A stretch of 5,604 bases of DNA, taken from Deltaproteobacteria bacterium. Its GTDB lineage: Bacteria > SAR324 > JACQKK01. The stretch spans positions 1-5,604 of the forward strand of contig JAOUFO010000135.1 of assembly GCA_029858165.1 (NCBI GenBank), given 5' to 3'. Numbering within the stretch: position 1 is the stretch's first letter; each line of letters opens with the position of its first letter. Under the pieces are notes generated by a model, which did not search any database, had not been told where the DNA came from, and was given only the letters and a program-made list of their open reading frames with translations. Below are positions 4,251-5,604 of the stretch, one piece after another. A program made the translations under genes and the position numbers.

Positions 4251-5604
4251 ATGACCACCCTTCTTTTCAGTGACGCCTCCCCTCCCTTGGAGTCCTTTGA
4301 CCAACTGATTGATTATTTTAAAAAAGGTGAAACCCCCCGCCATCTCTGGAAAATCGGCGCCGAACATGAAAAAACCGGTTTGTACACCGCCACCCGCCAG
4401 CCGGTCCCTTTTGGAGGGGATTCCGGCATCCGGGCGGTGCTCCAGGGATTGCAGGACCGTTTCGGTTGGAGCCCCATTTTGGAGGGGGAGGAGCTGATCT
4501 CCCTGGCCCGGGAGGGTGCCATGATCACCCTGGAGCCGGGGGGGCAACTGGAACTCAGCGGTGCCCAATGGGATGACAGCCACCAGATCCTGGCAGAAGT
4601 GGAACGCCATATCCGGGAGGTAAAGGAGGTTTCCGGCCCACTGGGGATAACGTGGCTGGCCCTGGGCCACAATCCCTTGACCCCGGTCAGCCAGATTCCC
4701 TGGATGCCCAAGGAACGCTACCGGCTGATGCGGGATTACCTGCCCACCCAGGGGGAGATGGCCCTGGATATGATGCTGGCCACCTCCTCCATTCAGGTCA
4801 GCCTGGATTACAGGGATGAATCGGATATGGTCCGTAAAATCCAAACGGCCTATTCCATGGCACCGGTGCTGGCCGCCCTTTCGGCCAATTCCCCTTTTGC
4901 GGCAGGCCGCCCCGCCGGACATCAGTCCATCCGTCAGGTGATTTGGCAGCATATGGACCCGGACCGGTGCGGGATTCCCCCCCAGGTGTTCGCCGGGGAT
5001 TTCGGCTACCAGGAATACGCCCGCTACGCCCTGGATGTACCCATGTTTTTTATTCACCGGGATGGACGCCACATCAATCTGGCCGGAACCCGGTTTAAGG
5101 ATTATTTTGAGCATGGGGCTGAAGGACAACGGGCTACCCAGGAAGACTGGCTGGTTCATCTGACCACCTTGTTTCCTGAAGTGCGGCTGAAAACCTATCT
5201 GGAATTGCGGATGATGGACGCGGGTCCCCCGGCGGCGGTGGCTGCCTTCAGTGCCCTGGCCCGGTCTGTTTTGTATGATGACACAGCCCTGGAAGACACC
5301 CGGATTCTTTGCCGGGGAATGGATTCCATAAATTTTCCCCATGCCATGACGCAAGCCGCCACAAATGGGTTGCAGGGGATGGTTTCGGGGCGGCCCCTGT
5401 TGGAGACAGCCCGGGATTTGCTGGAAATCGCCCGGCGGGGGGCCGACCGGCTGGCCGCCTTAAACACCCTGGGAAAATCAGAATCCGCCCTGCTGGCCCC
5501 CCTGGAGGAAACCATCCGGCTGGGGATTTCCCCGGCGGCAAGGCTACTTCAGCTTTACAACGGCCCCTGGGGCCAAAAGCTGGATGGATTGTTCCAGGGG
5601 GAGT
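4251..5604 (+). CDS. gshA: Glutamate-cysteine ligase (GCS2/EgtA-plant type), last residues cut by window edge
   Basis: ATP-dependent ligation of L-glutamate and L-cysteine to gamma-glutamylcysteine, the first step of glutathione-type thiol synthesis, in the cytoplasm. All 451 visible codons are open and match the alphaproteobacterial/plant-type family in order: GAEHEK (36-41), PVPFGG (51-56), ITLEPGGQLELSGA (92-105), WMPKERYRLM (151-160), LDMMLATSSIQVSLDY (172-187), SANSPFAAGR (211-220), ALDVPMFFIHR (260-270), FPEVRLKTYLELRMMDAGP (308-326) and SPAARLLQLYNGPW (427-440). The family normally ends near 450-460 residues, so only a few are missing. The motif usually written TCTVQ reads TSSIQ here, losing a cysteine. 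The start ATG lies 16 bases after the previous stop with only a weak GGAA ahead, suggesting transcription and perhaps translation coupled to the hybrid gene. Family confidence is high. No glutathione synthetase is in view, so the final thiol is not known. Confidence 0.92.
   Translation, partial: MTTLLFSDASPPLESFDQLIDYFKKGETPRHLWKIGAEHEKTGLYTATRQPVPFGGDSGIRAVLQGLQDRFGWSPILEGEELISLAREGAMITLEPGGQLELSGAQWDDSHQILAEVERHIREVKEVSGPLGITWLALGHNPLTPVSQIPWMPKERYRLMRDYLPTQGEMALDMMLATSSIQVSLDYRDESDMVRKIQTAYSMAPVLAALSANSPFAAGRPAGHQSIRQVIWQHMDPDRCGIPPQVFAGDFGYQEYARYALDVPMFFIHRDGRHINLAGTRFKDYFEHGAEGQRATQEDWLVHLTTLFPEVRLKTYLELRMMDAGPPAAVAAFSALARSVLYDDTALEDTRILCRGMDSINFPHAMTQAATNGLQGMVSGRPLLETARDLLEIARRGADRLAALNTLGKSESALLAPLEETIRLGISPAARLLQLYNGPWGQKLDGLFQGE

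Noticed and set aside
4161..5354. 397-codon open frame antisense to gshA
   Set aside because: The plus strand carries an unmistakable glutamate-cysteine ligase across the same bases.
1..5604. CRISPR array, insertion sequence ends, dif or att site near the recombinase
   Set aside because: No spaced direct repeats of suitable length, no terminal inverted repeats or target duplications, and no dif-like 28-mer were seen.

Overview
The window reads as a chromosomal segment of a moderately GC-rich Gram-negative bacterium. The combination of an EgtA/plant-type glutamate-cysteine ligase, a Xer-like recombinase and a large flagellar-switch-like protein of unknown role suggests a deltaproteobacterium (Desulfobacterota). 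That placement is inference from gene content and style; no rRNA or other marker is present. Long C and G tracts, up to nine bases, occur in genes and spacers alike.

Layout. At 1-604 (minus) lies a riboflavin-biosynthesis reductase (RibD C-terminal type) whose end is cut by the left edge. A 276-base divergent spacer (605-880) holds candidate promoters for both directions and two small palindromes. At 881-1063 (plus) is a 60-residue protein that I do not recognise with confidence. After a short convergent spacer, 1238-2152 (minus) encodes a full-length tyrosine recombinase of the XerC/XerD type. Its nucleophilic tyrosine and active-site lysine are kept, but three other catalytic positions are replaced. 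The spacer 2153-2434 is again divergent: a -10 box embedded in a perfect inverted repeat, a C7G7 palindrome and three copies of a 9-mer at a strict 15-base period. At 2435-4234 (plus) is a 599-residue protein that by eye joins a FliG-middle-like domain (with EHPQ), a FliM-middle-like domain, a Lys/Pro-rich linker and TPR-like helices. Sixteen bases later, 4251-5604 (plus) is a nearly complete glutamate-cysteine ligase (gshA) cut by the right edge.

How the genes fit together. The ribD-like and gshA-like genes are housekeeping cofactor and thiol metabolism. The hybrid gene and gshA are probably co-transcribed, though no functional link is obvious. The most novel content is the FliG/FliM/TPR hybrid and the recombinase with the altered active site, which diverge from one shared regulatory spacer. 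All domain assignments were made by reading motifs, without database searches.
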